A stretch of DNA of 43,182 bases from a virus, in the IMG/VR virus record IMGVR_UViG_3300010151_000026, positions 1-43,182 of that record. One strand, given 5' to 3'. Shown piece by piece: positions 25,430 to 34,240 of the stretch. The notes below the pieces were generated by a model. The model was not told where the DNA came from. It worked only from the letters and a program-made list of their open reading frames with translations, and did not search any database. Positions within the stretch are counted from its first letter, which is position 1. Every line of letters begins with the position of its first letter. Position numbers and translations under genes: made by a program.

Positions 25430-27960
25430 TATTTTTTCCTCGTTATTTTGTAATTTATAGTAAAGCCTAGAAGATGGCTGTCCTTAGCAGTAGCTCCGTC
25501 AAAACGCATTGACAAAACTCTTCCACGCCCCCTGACTTTATTACGGGTAGCGAGCACTGGATAACCGTCAACATCAGATGTAGCAAGAGGAGTGAAACTA
25601 CGTACTCTACGATACGTTTCCACTTGCTTACCAATTTTTCCACTAACACCGTAGTTATTATCTGACGCATCCCAATTCTCCTGAGATGAAGGTGATGATG
25701 GGTTGTTCCATTGTGTCGCTTCGGTCCAATCCCAAAAAGGTGTCATTAAAGTAGAACCAGTATTATTTTCTGTCCAGTTACCACCACCAGCATCAGTCCA
25801 TCCTGTGCCCGTCCGCTTATTATATACATGAATAACTGGTGCTTGTTTCCTACGCTGGAAACCAGCTGAACTATCCCACCCTGTTACTAGGTATGGAAGT
25901 GGAGATTCGCTACCATTAAAGTCTTGATAAGCAGTCTGATTCATATCACAGGTATCTACAGTTGTAGTTGTCAGCTGTGCTTGAAACTTCATCTTCTGGT
26001 TTGAATCCGAACTATCAGCGTCGGAGATAGCAACCATAGTAATAATACCAGCAGCTGATCCATAGTTAAAGCCTAATCTGTACCAACCCTCATTCTTAAA
26101 ATCATAAACTAAAGCTTTATCATAGGTGTGGGCAAGTGTAGCACTCTCACGATAGAGGACGTATAGCCTCTTCTTGGCATCATCGTACGCAGTCTGAATC
26201 TTAGCTTGGTTAGCAGCAGTAATAGCATTCCAAGTAGGCTCCAATACAAAAGCAGCCATGTTAGTTTCTTCTAACTGACCAGTGTACTGATTAGGAGAAA
26301 GGATACTAACACCTTTTGGTCCAGTATAAATAGTAGCACTATCAAATTGACATACAGACATAGCAGAGGTACATCCTGAATCTGTAATTTGTCGTACGCT
26401 ATAACTATTAGCAGTAAAGCCACTACGACCACCACTAATCTCCCAAACTCCCTTAGTAGTAAATACCAGCATAGCATTACGCACAGCCCTAAGCTGCTTA
26501 ACTACACCCATATTTGGAATTACAATAGTACCGCCATCGTCAGCCTGTAGCTGATTAATGTTTTCATCAGTAGGATCTGCTTTTTGGGCACAACTACCAA
26601 ATGAAATGGGTGTTAATGATACCTGTGAAAAGAATATTGTGTCAGCCCACTGTTGGTCATCAATCCCTGCATACCATATACGACCAGCGAAAGCTGTACA
26701 AGCTTTAGGACCAACAGTTAGTGTAGTACCATCGGCTTTACCGATAGGATCATTACCATCTATCTGACCATCAGTGGCTGTATCTTGCCACGAGTCCCAA
26801 TCTGTTATAGAAGGTATATAAAAACGTAGAGTGTTAGCGTCAGTAGCCGTTACTTTTCCTATACCCGATGGATTACCAGTACCACTCTCAACTATCCAGT
26901 TACGGTTCATTTCCTCCCAACCATCCTCACCAGATGACCCTTGAAGATTGAAAGTCCAAGCTTGTCCTGATATACTAAAAGTCTCTGTAGCTGAATAGCC
27001 ATGACTAGCTACAGTAATATCTAAATAAGTATTAGATGAAGGGCTTCCAGCAAAGTCCCCTCCTGCAAAAGAAAGGGCTACCGATGCAGTACCTCTTGTG
27101 CCGCCTAGATACCCATATGTAGTATCTAGTGGATCTAAAAGAATAGCACCCTGTGGGGCATCTGAGCTACCAAATAATTCCGCTGCCATCTTAGTGTGGT
27201 CGAAGCTTCGTGTTCCACCAGAAGTTTCTTGGTTAGCACTAACTGCTGCTCGCTTATACCCGAAATACGGTATTTGATTCTTTGCAGGCCACTTAGATTG
27301 TCCTGTCTTATATGCGTCTTTATCAGTGTCCTTCCATCCTCTGTTAAGAAGATTGTAACGTACTTGGTGTGGACAAGCAGCCGTAGTATCGTGAAAATCT
27401 ACAGCTCTACCATCGTCTACCCCTTCAAAATCTCTTGCCAGTAGTTGTATATTTATAGAAGTTATATTATCACTTGAATCTACAGAGACATAAAAAGGAT
27501 GCAGATACTTATGTGTAACAATAAGATAGCCACGGTGAATAGCAAATGAACAAGGTTCACCACCCACCGTGGCTGCTGAAGTAGCTGAAGCTACTTTTCT
27601 AACTGACGAACTAAGGTCTACAGTATCAGTTAAGTATGTAGTACTAACGGTTGTAGTATCGTCAGTAAAGTACAGCGTATATCCAATCTGATGGACAAGC
27701 AGATTTTTAGCTGGATTGCCTCCAGCAGATTCCCATTTGAAGCTTCTATTAACTTGTCCAGCAGCAATGGTTTCTACAGTTTTTGTAGAACCTCCACTTT
27801 CTTCAGTTAGACCTCTACGCCTACGGCGGCTCCCGTCACTCTCAATCGTATAGTTTAACTCATCCGACGTATACTCGTCTGGAAAGGTAATCTCGTTTGA
27901 GACTGTGTTCAAGCCTTTACGTAGTGTGAAGTACTTACGTTCACGCTGCACTTCTGGCAT
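25429..27960 (-). CDS. Tail tubular protein B (tail nozzle, gp12-like)
   Basis: 843 aa. The N-terminus has the pattern of podovirus nozzle proteins (KYFTLRKGLNTVSNEITFP, then YTIESDGSRRRRRGL), and the middle has the typical LRAVRNAMLVFTTKGVWEISG block. In T7-like virions this protein forms the hexameric nozzle below the adaptor ring. It follows the tail tube A gene with one small gene between. All-beta composition and length are as expected. Confidence 0.85.
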   Translation of the reverse strand: MPEVQRERKYFTLRKGLNTVSNEITFPDEYTSDELNYTIESDGSRRRRRGLTEESGGSTKTVETIAAGQVNRSFKWESAGGNPAKNLLVHQIGYTLYFTDDTTTVSTTYLTDTVDLSSSVRKVASATSAATVGGEPCSFAIHRGYLIVTHKYLHPFYVSVDSSDNITSINIQLLARDFEGVDDGRAVDFHDTTAACPHQVRYNLLNRGWKDTDKDAYKTGQSKWPAKNQIPYFGYKRAAVSANQETSGGTRSFDHTKMAAELFGSSDAPQGAILLDPLDTTYGYLGGTRGTASVALSFAGGDFAGSPSSNTYLDITVASHGYSATETFSISGQAWTFNLQGSSGEDGWEEMNRNWIVESGTGNPSGIGKVTATDANTLRFYIPSITDWDSWQDTATDGQIDGNDPIGKADGTTLTVGPKACTAFAGRIWYAGIDDQQWADTIFFSQVSLTPISFGSCAQKADPTDENINQLQADDGGTIVIPNMGVVKQLRAVRNAMLVFTTKGVWEISGGRSGFTANSYSVRQITDSGCTSAMSVCQFDSATIYTGPKGVSILSPNQYTGQLEETNMAAFVLEPTWNAITAANQAKIQTAYDDAKKRLYVLYRESATLAHTYDKALVYDFKNEGWYRLGFNYGSAAGIITMVAISDADSSDSNQKMKFQAQLTTTTVDTCDMNQTAYQDFNGSESPLPYLVTGWDSSAGFQRRKQAPVIHVYNKRTGTGWTDAGGGNWTENNTGSTLMTPFWDWTEATQWNNPSSPSSQENWDASDNNYGVSGKIGKQVETYRRVRSFTPLATSDVDGYPVLATRNKVRGRGRVLSMRFDGATAKDSHLLGFTINYKITRKK

Positions 27961-27962
27961 TA

Positions 27963-28343
27963 TTATTCCTCAGTAGTAGCGATGGTATTGCCCAATGCCT
28001 CTTTGATTTCAGGTGGAAGTTCTGCCAGTGATTCTTCCGCTGACTTCTTCTTCGTAGCCTGCTTCTTAGCTTCAGTGCGAGCTTTAGCTGGAGCCTTTTT
28101 CTGGGCTTCATCTGCTTTATCCCAAGCTCGATTCAAGAACAGATTGATTTGCTCCTGAAGCATGGTGGGCTTTGTCCATCGTCCCTTAAATTCGTCGGGT
28201 ATCTCGGTCGCTTGATTATACGGATTTGGTCGTGCTTCGTAAAGGGCCGATCCCTTAATGTGAAAAATCTCCCACTTCTTACCTGTGGGGTCAATACTAT
28301 TTTCTATGTTTACGTGTCGGTCAAGATTAAACGTTTCACTCAT
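27963..28343 (-). CDS. Hypothetical protein, 126 aa, between tail tube genes
   Basis: AAGGAG lies about 11 bases before the ATG. The N-terminal 85 residues look globular (EIFHIKGSALYEARPNPYNQ, FKGRWTKPTMLQEQINLFL). The remainder is a Lys/Ala-rich helix (KKAPAKARTEAKKQATKKK) with an acidic end. It is probably a structural or assembly factor of the tail tube, from location only. Confidence 0.6.
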   Translation of the reverse strand: MSETFNLDRHVNIENSIDPTGKKWEIFHIKGSALYEARPNPYNQATEIPDEFKGRWTKPTMLQEQINLFLNRAWDKADEAQKKAPAKARTEAKKQATKKKSAEESLAELPPEIKEALGNTIATTEE

Positions 28344-28357
28344 GGTCTGAGTACTCC

Positions 28358-29122
28358 TTATTTTCTCCCATAATCGGGAGTACGTCGCTGTAATTTACGA
28401 CGGTTCTTGGCGGCAATATGCCGTTGTCGCTGCGCTCTCACTTCTGAGTTACGCTGCCTCTTATCAATTTCCTTAGTCGTCCCGTCTTTATACAGGTCGA
28501 AGAACATAGCCCGACTCCTGTTACGCAGGAGAGACATTAAGTTCTGGGGAAGATCAGGAACACTAGCGTTAGCGATAGTAAGAGTCGGACGCTGTGTACC
28601 ATAGGCCAGAGATTTAGCTGCTACTAAGGCAGTAGTATCTAATGAATCTAGCCAACTATCAAATACGATATTATCATAGCCATCTATAAATGACCAGTAG
28701 GTTGGGTGTTTATCATTTCGGATATTCAAAGAATGGCTATTAACAGCCATTGTTACAGTATTACTATCAGACTCTCGTAAATTTACAGAAAGTTCTATAA
28801 ATTCATGGGGAGGTAAGTAAGTTACTTGTTCGTATTCTGGAGCACCCCCTGATGTAAGACGTTTGTCGTACTTAATCCACTCGATGTCATAGAAGCCTTC
28901 CGGTCTAGTCATTTGAGCAGGAGTAGTATCTGATGTAGCTGTTAGTCTTTTTATTGTTTTATGATGTTCCAGATCCATCTGATCGGCAATCATCAGAAAC
29001 TCTTGCTTGATAATAGTAGCTAATTGTTCAGACTCTACCGTATCACCGATGGAGTTAATCTCATCGCCGTCTCCATCCGAAAGGATGTCTTGGACCATCT
29101 CTAGTAAAGTTTCTTTTGCCAT
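28358..29122 (-). CDS. Tail tubular protein A (head-tail adaptor, gp11-like)
   Basis: 254 aa. The N-terminal helices (LLEMVQDILSDGDGDEINS) followed by a RPEGFYDIEWIKYD block and a helical C-terminus fit gp11-type adaptors that sit below the portal ring. It directly follows the intrinsic terminator behind the capsid genes and precedes the nozzle gene. The C-terminus is very basic (RAQRQRHIAAKNRRKLQRR). Confidence 0.75.
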   Translation of the reverse strand: MAKETLLEMVQDILSDGDGDEINSIGDTVESEQLATIIKQEFLMIADQMDLEHHKTIKRLTATSDTTPAQMTRPEGFYDIEWIKYDKRLTSGGAPEYEQVTYLPPHEFIELSVNLRESDSNTVTMAVNSHSLNIRNDKHPTYWSFIDGYDNIVFDSWLDSLDTTALVAAKSLAYGTQRPTLTIANASVPDLPQNLMSLLRNRSRAMFFDLYKDGTTKEIDKRQRNSEVRAQRQRHIAAKNRRKLQRRTPDYGRK

Positions 29123-29135
29123 GTGAGTTCCTTAA

Positions 29136-29168
29136 TAAAAAGGTTTCCCCCTCCGAAGAGGGGGAACC
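29136..29168 (-). terminator. Intrinsic terminator behind the capsid/decoration genes
   Basis: Read leftward, GGTTCCCCCTC (29168-29158) and GAGGGGGAAACC (29153-29142) form an 11-bp stem with one bulge and a TTCG loop closed by C-G, a very stable tetraloop. TTTTT (29141-29137) follows. It lies in the 54-nt gap between the decoration protein and the tail tube A genes. Partial termination here would give more capsid than tail transcript. Confidence 0.88.
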
Positions 29169-29176
29169 TAAGCCGA

Positions 29177-29677
29177 TTACTGAGCTGTAGCGTACACAAC
29201 TTCTAAGATAGCCTCACCAGCAGTGAAAGCAGCTGTTTCGTAAGAAGCAGCAACTTTAACACCACCAGTAGTAGCTACAACAGTTTTAACGTCAGCACCG
29301 TCACAAGCAATCGAATCGCCAATAGCGTCGATAGCTGTGAGAGCGATATCTGCGTCAATACCGTCAGCGTCAACTGCTGCACCATCTTTGTCATAAAGAC
29401 CAAGATCCAGCGTAGCAGAGCCACCAGAAGTGAACGCTTCGATAACTGTCAGCGTAGCCGACAGAATCGTAGCACCATTCGGAACTACCGGAGCGCCTAC
29501 AATCTGATCACCAGTGGTTGATACAGTATCAGCCAGATCTTCACCACGGAATCGCAGTACGACCTTTTCGGTCGGACCATCATCCGCGTGTTTGTGTGAA
29601 CCAGATGTAAGAGCCGTACGAGTACCGAAACCTACAGCCAAGCCGTCAGAGTTTGACCAAACACTACTTCTAGCCAT
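29177..29677 (-). CDS. Probable head decoration or minor capsid protein, 166 aa
   Basis: Gly/Ala/Asp-rich, beta-type composition (VVLRFRGEDLADTVSTTGDQ, LTVIEAFTSGGSATLDLGLY) with an ideal AAGGAG before its ATG. It lies 11 nt after the major capsid gene and just before a strong terminator, so it should be expressed at a level similar to capsid. That supports a capsid-decorating role. No named family was recognised. Confidence 0.6.
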   Translation of the reverse strand: MARSSVWSNSDGLAVGFGTRTALTSGSHKHADDGPTEKVVLRFRGEDLADTVSTTGDQIVGAPVVPNGATILSATLTVIEAFTSGGSATLDLGLYDKDGAAVDADGIDADIALTAIDAIGDSIACDGADVKTVVATTGGVKVAASYETAAFTAGEAILEVVYATAQ

Positions 29678-29688
29678 GATTATTCTCC

Positions 29689-30645
29689 TTATACTTGATC
29701 AGTGTCTGACAGAACGCAGACAAGGTTTTCGGGACGGTAGACCTTCAGGCCGTAACGAGACGTAGTAACGTATTCTTCACGCTGTTTGTCTTTATTGTAG
29801 TCGGAATCGACTTCCGGCATCTGCCTCATCGCACCCATGAATGGGAGGATATCGGTAGAAGCGGCAGACATGAAGACGTTTGCTACACCAGCAGCAGTCG
29901 TAAGACTGCCGATGTTTTCGTTAGCGGTCGGCAGGTAGTTAGATACAAAAACGTCGAAACCGAAGATGTTCTTAACGAACTGCATATCGGAACCGATGCC
30001 TGTCTCAACAATACCTTCCCAACGGGGGTTATTAGAAATGTTGGTAATGTTAGAAATCGTGTTGATTTCATACTCTACCGACGGGTCAACAATAGCGATC
30101 AAGCTAGAACCCGGTACGTTAGCCTTTTTGAGGCTGTACAGAGCTTTAGCGAAGTCCGCTACTGCCATCGTTTCGTTCGTGCCAGTAGCAACGAAGCGAT
30201 GATCCGCACCGTTGATCTGGTTGGCGTTAGCTGCCGTCTGTCCACCAGAAGCACCGCCTGCTGCGAGAGCAAGGATGTCGGTCTCAAGACGCTCGCCAAG
30301 AGCACGAGCTTGTGAAGGAACGAAAGACGATTCCAGTTGAGCAGAATAGAAAGCGTCCTGTCGGTTCTTCTTCGTGATGTAATGAGCTGCACTCACATAT
30401 TCCGTAATAGAGAATGTGAACTCACCAGTGTCAAGTGCGTCGTAGACGATATCAGTATCTTCTACGTAGTCACGCAATGTTGACTCACCAATGGAAGGGA
30501 TGGTGAACTGATCGCCATCGGGAAATTCCGACAGCCAGTTTACCCAGCCCTGTGCATTGAGGTCGTCTTGCAAGACTTCCTTTAGCTGGTTCGCCCAGAT
30601 CTCACTACGGACAAGGAGGGCAGAACTTGTTGTTGTCATTGCCAT
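29689..30645 (-). CDS. Major capsid protein (HK97 fold)
   Basis: 318 aa. The sequence has the usual run of podovirus capsids: N-arm (SEIWANQLKEVLQDDLNAQG), an E-loop-like beta stretch (FTFSITEYVSAAHYITKKNR), the spine helix region (PSQARALGERLETDILALAA) and the P-domain strand with VPGSSLIAIVDPSVEYEIN. It is preceded by a scaffold gene and followed by a decoration gene. GGAGA lies upstream of the ATG. Confidence 0.88.
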   Translation of the reverse strand: MAMTTTSSALLVRSEIWANQLKEVLQDDLNAQGWVNWLSEFPDGDQFTIPSIGESTLRDYVEDTDIVYDALDTGEFTFSITEYVSAAHYITKKNRQDAFYSAQLESSFVPSQARALGERLETDILALAAGGASGGQTAANANQINGADHRFVATGTNETMAVADFAKALYSLKKANVPGSSLIAIVDPSVEYEINTISNITNISNNPRWEGIVETGIGSDMQFVKNIFGFDVFVSNYLPTANENIGSLTTAAGVANVFMSAASTDILPFMGAMRQMPEVDSDYNKDKQREEYVTTSRYGLKVYRPENLVCVLSDTDQV

Positions 30646-30674
30646 GTTTTACTTTCTCCAAAAAGTAGATAAGA

Positions 30675-31388
30675 TTAGGAATAGAACTTGTCACCTAATG
30701 CTTCTCTAGCTCGCAACATGCCCAACTGTATAGATTTATCATTGATGAACTTGCGTCCACCCATAGATCTACGTTGGTCGTCATACCATGACTTAGTTTT
30801 ATGTCCGTCAACCTCTGAGACTGTATCGGACGTAAACCCGTCAGCATTGGCATGTGGCAGGTCACTAGCAGATGCACCAGATGACTGCTTTTGGATACCT
30901 TCACCTATCAAGTTAGCAAAGCCGGTAGGCGTTTCTTCGCTCAGTGACCATAGCGTTTCAGGAATCATCCCAAGGGACGCCGCCTTATCTGCTATGAACG
31001 CATCTATTGCGCTCTCGTCACCGTCTAGTCTATCTAGCACAAGCTTCTTCGCATCGGCACGGTTCAATGAACGGGTCCGTTCAGAGTCCCTTCGCTCGAT
31101 AGTTTCAGTAATCCTACGTTGAAGATCCTCGTCACTCAAGGGGTCATTGGTGATTTCAGAATCTTTATTTTGGGCTTTGATAGCATCCATCACATCCATG
31201 ATGGTAGTCCGACTACTTTGCTCCTTACGGAGATCAGCGTTCTCACTCTTCAGGGTATCGATGAATGAGTCTGCTTCAAGTCTAGACTTCGCCAGTTCTT
31301 CCAGAGTGGCGTACTTCTTACCCGAACCTACGAGTGCTGCTACCAGCGACTCGTTGTTTGAACCTTGGTCTTGGTTCTCTTCAGACAT
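30675..31388 (-). CDS. Capsid scaffolding protein
   Basis: 237 aa, hydrophilic, very charged and largely helical or coiled (FIDTLKSENADLRKEQSSR), with an acidic N-terminus and a compact C-terminus (FINDKSIQLGMLRAREALG) that would bind the capsid shell. Composition and place immediately upstream of the capsid gene are those of podovirus scaffold proteins. AAAGGAGA precedes the ATG, which overlaps the end of the preceding gene. Confidence 0.75.
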   Translation of the reverse strand: MSEENQDQGSNNESLVAALVGSGKKYATLEELAKSRLEADSFIDTLKSENADLRKEQSSRTTIMDVMDAIKAQNKDSEITNDPLSDEDLQRRITETIERRDSERTRSLNRADAKKLVLDRLDGDESAIDAFIADKAASLGMIPETLWSLSEETPTGFANLIGEGIQKQSSGASASDLPHANADGFTSDTVSEVDGHKTKSWYDDQRRSMGGRKFINDKSIQLGMLRAREALGDKFYS

Positions 31389-31668
31389 TGGTCATGTCTC
31401 CTTTAATCAATTTAAGATATCGCCGTAATGCTTTACGCTCGGCAGCAGCGGCGATGGTCTCTCGCTCCCAAGCTGGATTTGCAAAGTCTTCCGATACTTC
31501 GTAAGTCTTAGCGATATCCTCTTTAATAATTCTTGCTAACCTCTCTCGTACTATAGAGCTGTTGCGTATAATCTGTTCAGTTTCAGCAGCTTGTTCTTTA
31601 GAGAGTTTAGGATCGCCCGGAACCCGATCTTCTTTGAACCATCGGGAATTAAGTTTACGATCACTCAT
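31381..31668 (-). CDS. Hypothetical small helical protein, 95 aa
   Basis: Charged, helical protein (SKEQAAETEQIIRNSSIVRE, AAAAERKALRRYLKLIKGD) without known motif. The ATG overlaps the preceding stop (ATGA), and its end overlaps the scaffold gene. Position between a beta-rich head protein and the scaffold suggests an assembly factor or minor head protein. Confidence 0.6.
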   Translation of the reverse strand: MSDRKLNSRWFKEDRVPGDPKLSKEQAAETEQIIRNSSIVRERLARIIKEDIAKTYEVSEDFANPAWERETIAAAAERKALRRYLKLIKGDMTNV

Positions 31669-32426
31669 CTAATAACTTCGTCAATTAAGTATCCTGTATA
31701 TGTTCCTGCGATACTTACATCAGAACCTGTAACAGTACCCTGTACTCTTATTTCTTCTTTTTCTGATACCTGAAGCATTAGTTCTGCCGTTACTTGAGTC
31801 TGATAACAATCGGTACTGTAGCGTGTACGCCACGCTGACTCTCCACCAGTCTCTTTAGTTTGAATTCTAAATGTTAGATCAGCAGTTCCCATTCTACCTG
31901 ATACAACATTAAATTCTGTAATAAATAGCGTTTTACCCGCAGGTACTGTGTCCATTAACTGAAGTGTTTGTCCTTCTCCTGCTTCGATAGTTGCTTGTAC
32001 ATCCCCACCAATCGACATAGAAATAGTACCAACATTTACCTCGTTAGAACCAGCAGTAAGATTGTAAGCTCGTGAAACTCTTAAGAACTCTTTTGTGGTA
32101 TTTACAGTAGAAGTACCGTCCATTGTTACCGTTTCACTGCTCTCTGCATAGTCCTCATCCAGACCCTCTATTTGAACTGTCCGTGCTCCAGTACCAGCTG
32201 CGTCATCAGCAGCACTATCAGATACTACTGCTACAACAGATGCTGATGTAGGTAGCGTACGCACTCCACCGTGCATCCACACATCTTCTATACCAGTATC
32301 AATATCTGGGTTACGCCCAAATTTACGTGTGTACTGCCACCCTCGATAAGCACCTAGTTTAACCATTGCTCTGGGTTCTTGCAATGGTATTAGGTTTGGA
32401 TCTACGGGTACTGCTCTACTAGCCAT
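31665..32426 (-). CDS. Beta-rich structural protein, 253 aa
   Basis: Starts on the portal stop codon (TAATG) with AGGAG upstream. The body is beta-sheet-like with many Thr, Val and Gly residues (TLFITEFNVVSGRMGTADLT, LMLQVSEKEEIRVQGTVTG). The last part resembles the receptor or cap-type jelly-roll domains seen in phage virion proteins, but I cannot name a family. It is probably a virion component between portal and scaffold. Confidence 0.6.
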   Translation of the reverse strand: MASRAVPVDPNLIPLQEPRAMVKLGAYRGWQYTRKFGRNPDIDTGIEDVWMHGGVRTLPTSASVVAVVSDSAADDAAGTGARTVQIEGLDEDYAESSETVTMDGTSTVNTTKEFLRVSRAYNLTAGSNEVNVGTISMSIGGDVQATIEAGEGQTLQLMDTVPAGKTLFITEFNVVSGRMGTADLTFRIQTKETGGESAWRTRYSTDCYQTQVTAELMLQVSEKEEIRVQGTVTGSDVSIAGTYTGYLIDEVIR

Positions 32427-34240
32427 TATAATTCTCCTGCTGCCATAGCTTCTTCTTCCACATCAGCCATCTCATTAAATACTTGTTGTCTACCTGATAG
32501 CTCTTCAGCTACACTCTGTTGGGCTTGCGTAGCAATACTCTGTGTTTCCTGTGACTCAGCGACTCTGATATTGTCAGCCACCAGATCAAACTTACCAAGT
32601 CCCAGAAGCTCTTCTGCAAGCTCAGCCATCTTCTTACCAGAGATGTGAGTACTAACAGCCGGGTCAGCGTAGATAGCAGAGCTAGCGAGTCCCATCAGAT
32701 TCTGCATGATCTGTGCTTGTCTACTAAAGTGACGAGCACCGATAGGACGAAGCTTACCCTTTTTAGTCAGCTGCTCCGGTCCAATCTTTAGGAACTCTTC
32801 TACACCAAAATCTTGGTCAACTGACTTTACCAGCTCTATGCTAGTTATATTTTCTCTGGCTGCTGACAACATCTGATTCAGTAACGGTTCAATAAACATC
32901 TCTTCAAAGTGCTGAATCTTCTGTTGGAAGATACGACCAGCAGCATTCTCCAGTGCTTGAACCTCAAAGGCAGTCTTCTCACCCGGTGTACGAATACCCA
33001 TAGCCTGTCTAGGTGCTCCTGCCAGCTCTTCCATGTTCTGCATCAAACGGTCCATCTGGAAGTCAGCATTCAAAGCAGTAGCATCTGGACGGAGTACCTG
33101 AACATCTGCATCAACATCAAGGAAGATCCGTTCATCCGGCCCCCACTCAAAGTCTTCAGCTTGACCTCGCACTACCACGATGGGGTGTGCAATCTGATCG
33201 AATACGTCAGCCTTCAAGTTCTCAAGATGATCCAGACGATACTGCATACCTACTAGATTTGCTAGAGGAGACATAGACCAGAGATTGTCTGGGCGATCAC
33301 GCCAACCAACGTGTTCCTTATTGGAACGTCCAATCCAAGTCTTAATAGGCTCGTCATATACTGTATACTTACGATCTACTACGATAATACGTCGATTCGT
33401 TTTAACCTCTCCCGTTTCCGTCGAGAAGGTATCGCCTTCATACTCCAGTACTTCAATCATACCGGATGACATGTAAGAGCGCATATTGCCAAAACCATCT
33501 ACAATGAGACCTTCGGCTTTATCCATATCGGAGTCTCCGTAGTTTGATAGTTCATTACGAAGACGTACACATTTTTCGACGGCAGTATGTGCCCACTCAT
33601 AACCGGGGATATTCTCGGCTGCGTACTTAAGCGTTCCAGCAGAAACCAAGGTTCGAGTAACTTTACCTGAATCTTTGAAACTGGAAGATGTCAGATCGAA
33701 CTGGATATCGTATGGACTGATGCGCTGTAGCTTTGGTCCTATATAAGTATTATAACTCATACCGTCAGGATTTGTGTGGCTATCAGACAGGTATGTTACT
33801 TCACCAAAGGCGTTTCCTGCATCAATGTAGTCAAGGAGCAACTGTGAAACAGTCTCCTTGAAATCCGACTCACGGATCTTTTGTTTTATGTAGGCTTCAA
33901 TAGTGCGAGCCGTTTCACGGTCTACACCAGCTTGACTCTCCGCTTCCCACTTAAACCAATCGTCGTGAGGAAATAAAGCAGCCATGTAGTTAGCATGGAG
34001 ATTATCTCGGATCTGACAGATCTTAGGGATAGATGTTTTATTCTTCCACGGAAGCTGAGAGTTTGTAGTCTTAGTCGTATCCGTCTGAAAGATATAGTTT
34101 CGTAACTCTTTCGTTTCAGCTCGGATAGTAGCACTATTATTACGCCAGTCCGTATACCGCTGAGATACGAAGGCAGCGATATGATCGCCACTATCCAAAA
34201 GGTTTCTTATTTCTTGAACTGCTTTTGCAACTCTCGGCAT
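32426..34240 (-). CDS. Portal (head-tail connector) protein
   Basis: 604 aa, with GGAGGA upstream of the ATG. The N-terminus (RYTDWRNNSATIRAETKELR, NLHANYMAALFPHDDWFKWE) and the stretch around MSPLANLVGMQYRLDHLENLK, read here in part, are typical of podovirus portals. The C-terminal third is a long helix-rich barrel or crown (EEMFIEPLLNQMLSAAREN). It forms the dodecameric DNA gate and packaging motor base. It overlaps the terminase stop by one base and lies upstream of the capsid block. Confidence 0.85.
   Translation of the reverse strand: MPRVAKAVQEIRNLLDSGDHIAAFVSQRYTDWRNNSATIRAETKELRNYIFQTDTTKTTNSQLPWKNKTSIPKICQIRDNLHANYMAALFPHDDWFKWEAESQAGVDRETARTIEAYIKQKIRESDFKETVSQLLLDYIDAGNAFGEVTYLSDSHTNPDGMSYNTYIGPKLQRISPYDIQFDLTSSSFKDSGKVTRTLVSAGTLKYAAENIPGYEWAHTAVEKCVRLRNELSNYGDSDMDKAEGLIVDGFGNMRSYMSSGMIEVLEYEGDTFSTETGEVKTNRRIIVVDRKYTVYDEPIKTWIGRSNKEHVGWRDRPDNLWSMSPLANLVGMQYRLDHLENLKADVFDQIAHPIVVVRGQAEDFEWGPDERIFLDVDADVQVLRPDATALNADFQMDRLMQNMEELAGAPRQAMGIRTPGEKTAFEVQALENAAGRIFQQKIQHFEEMFIEPLLNQMLSAARENITSIELVKSVDQDFGVEEFLKIGPEQLTKKGKLRPIGARHFSRQAQIMQNLMGLASSAIYADPAVSTHISGKKMAELAEELLGLGKFDLVADNIRVAESQETQSIATQAQQSVAEELSGRQQVFNEMADVEEEAMAAGEL

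Noticed and set aside
28768-28795. GAACTT...TCTGA on the minus strand inside the tail tube A gene
   Set aside because: Spacing is 18 nt rather than 16 and there is no gene start nearby.
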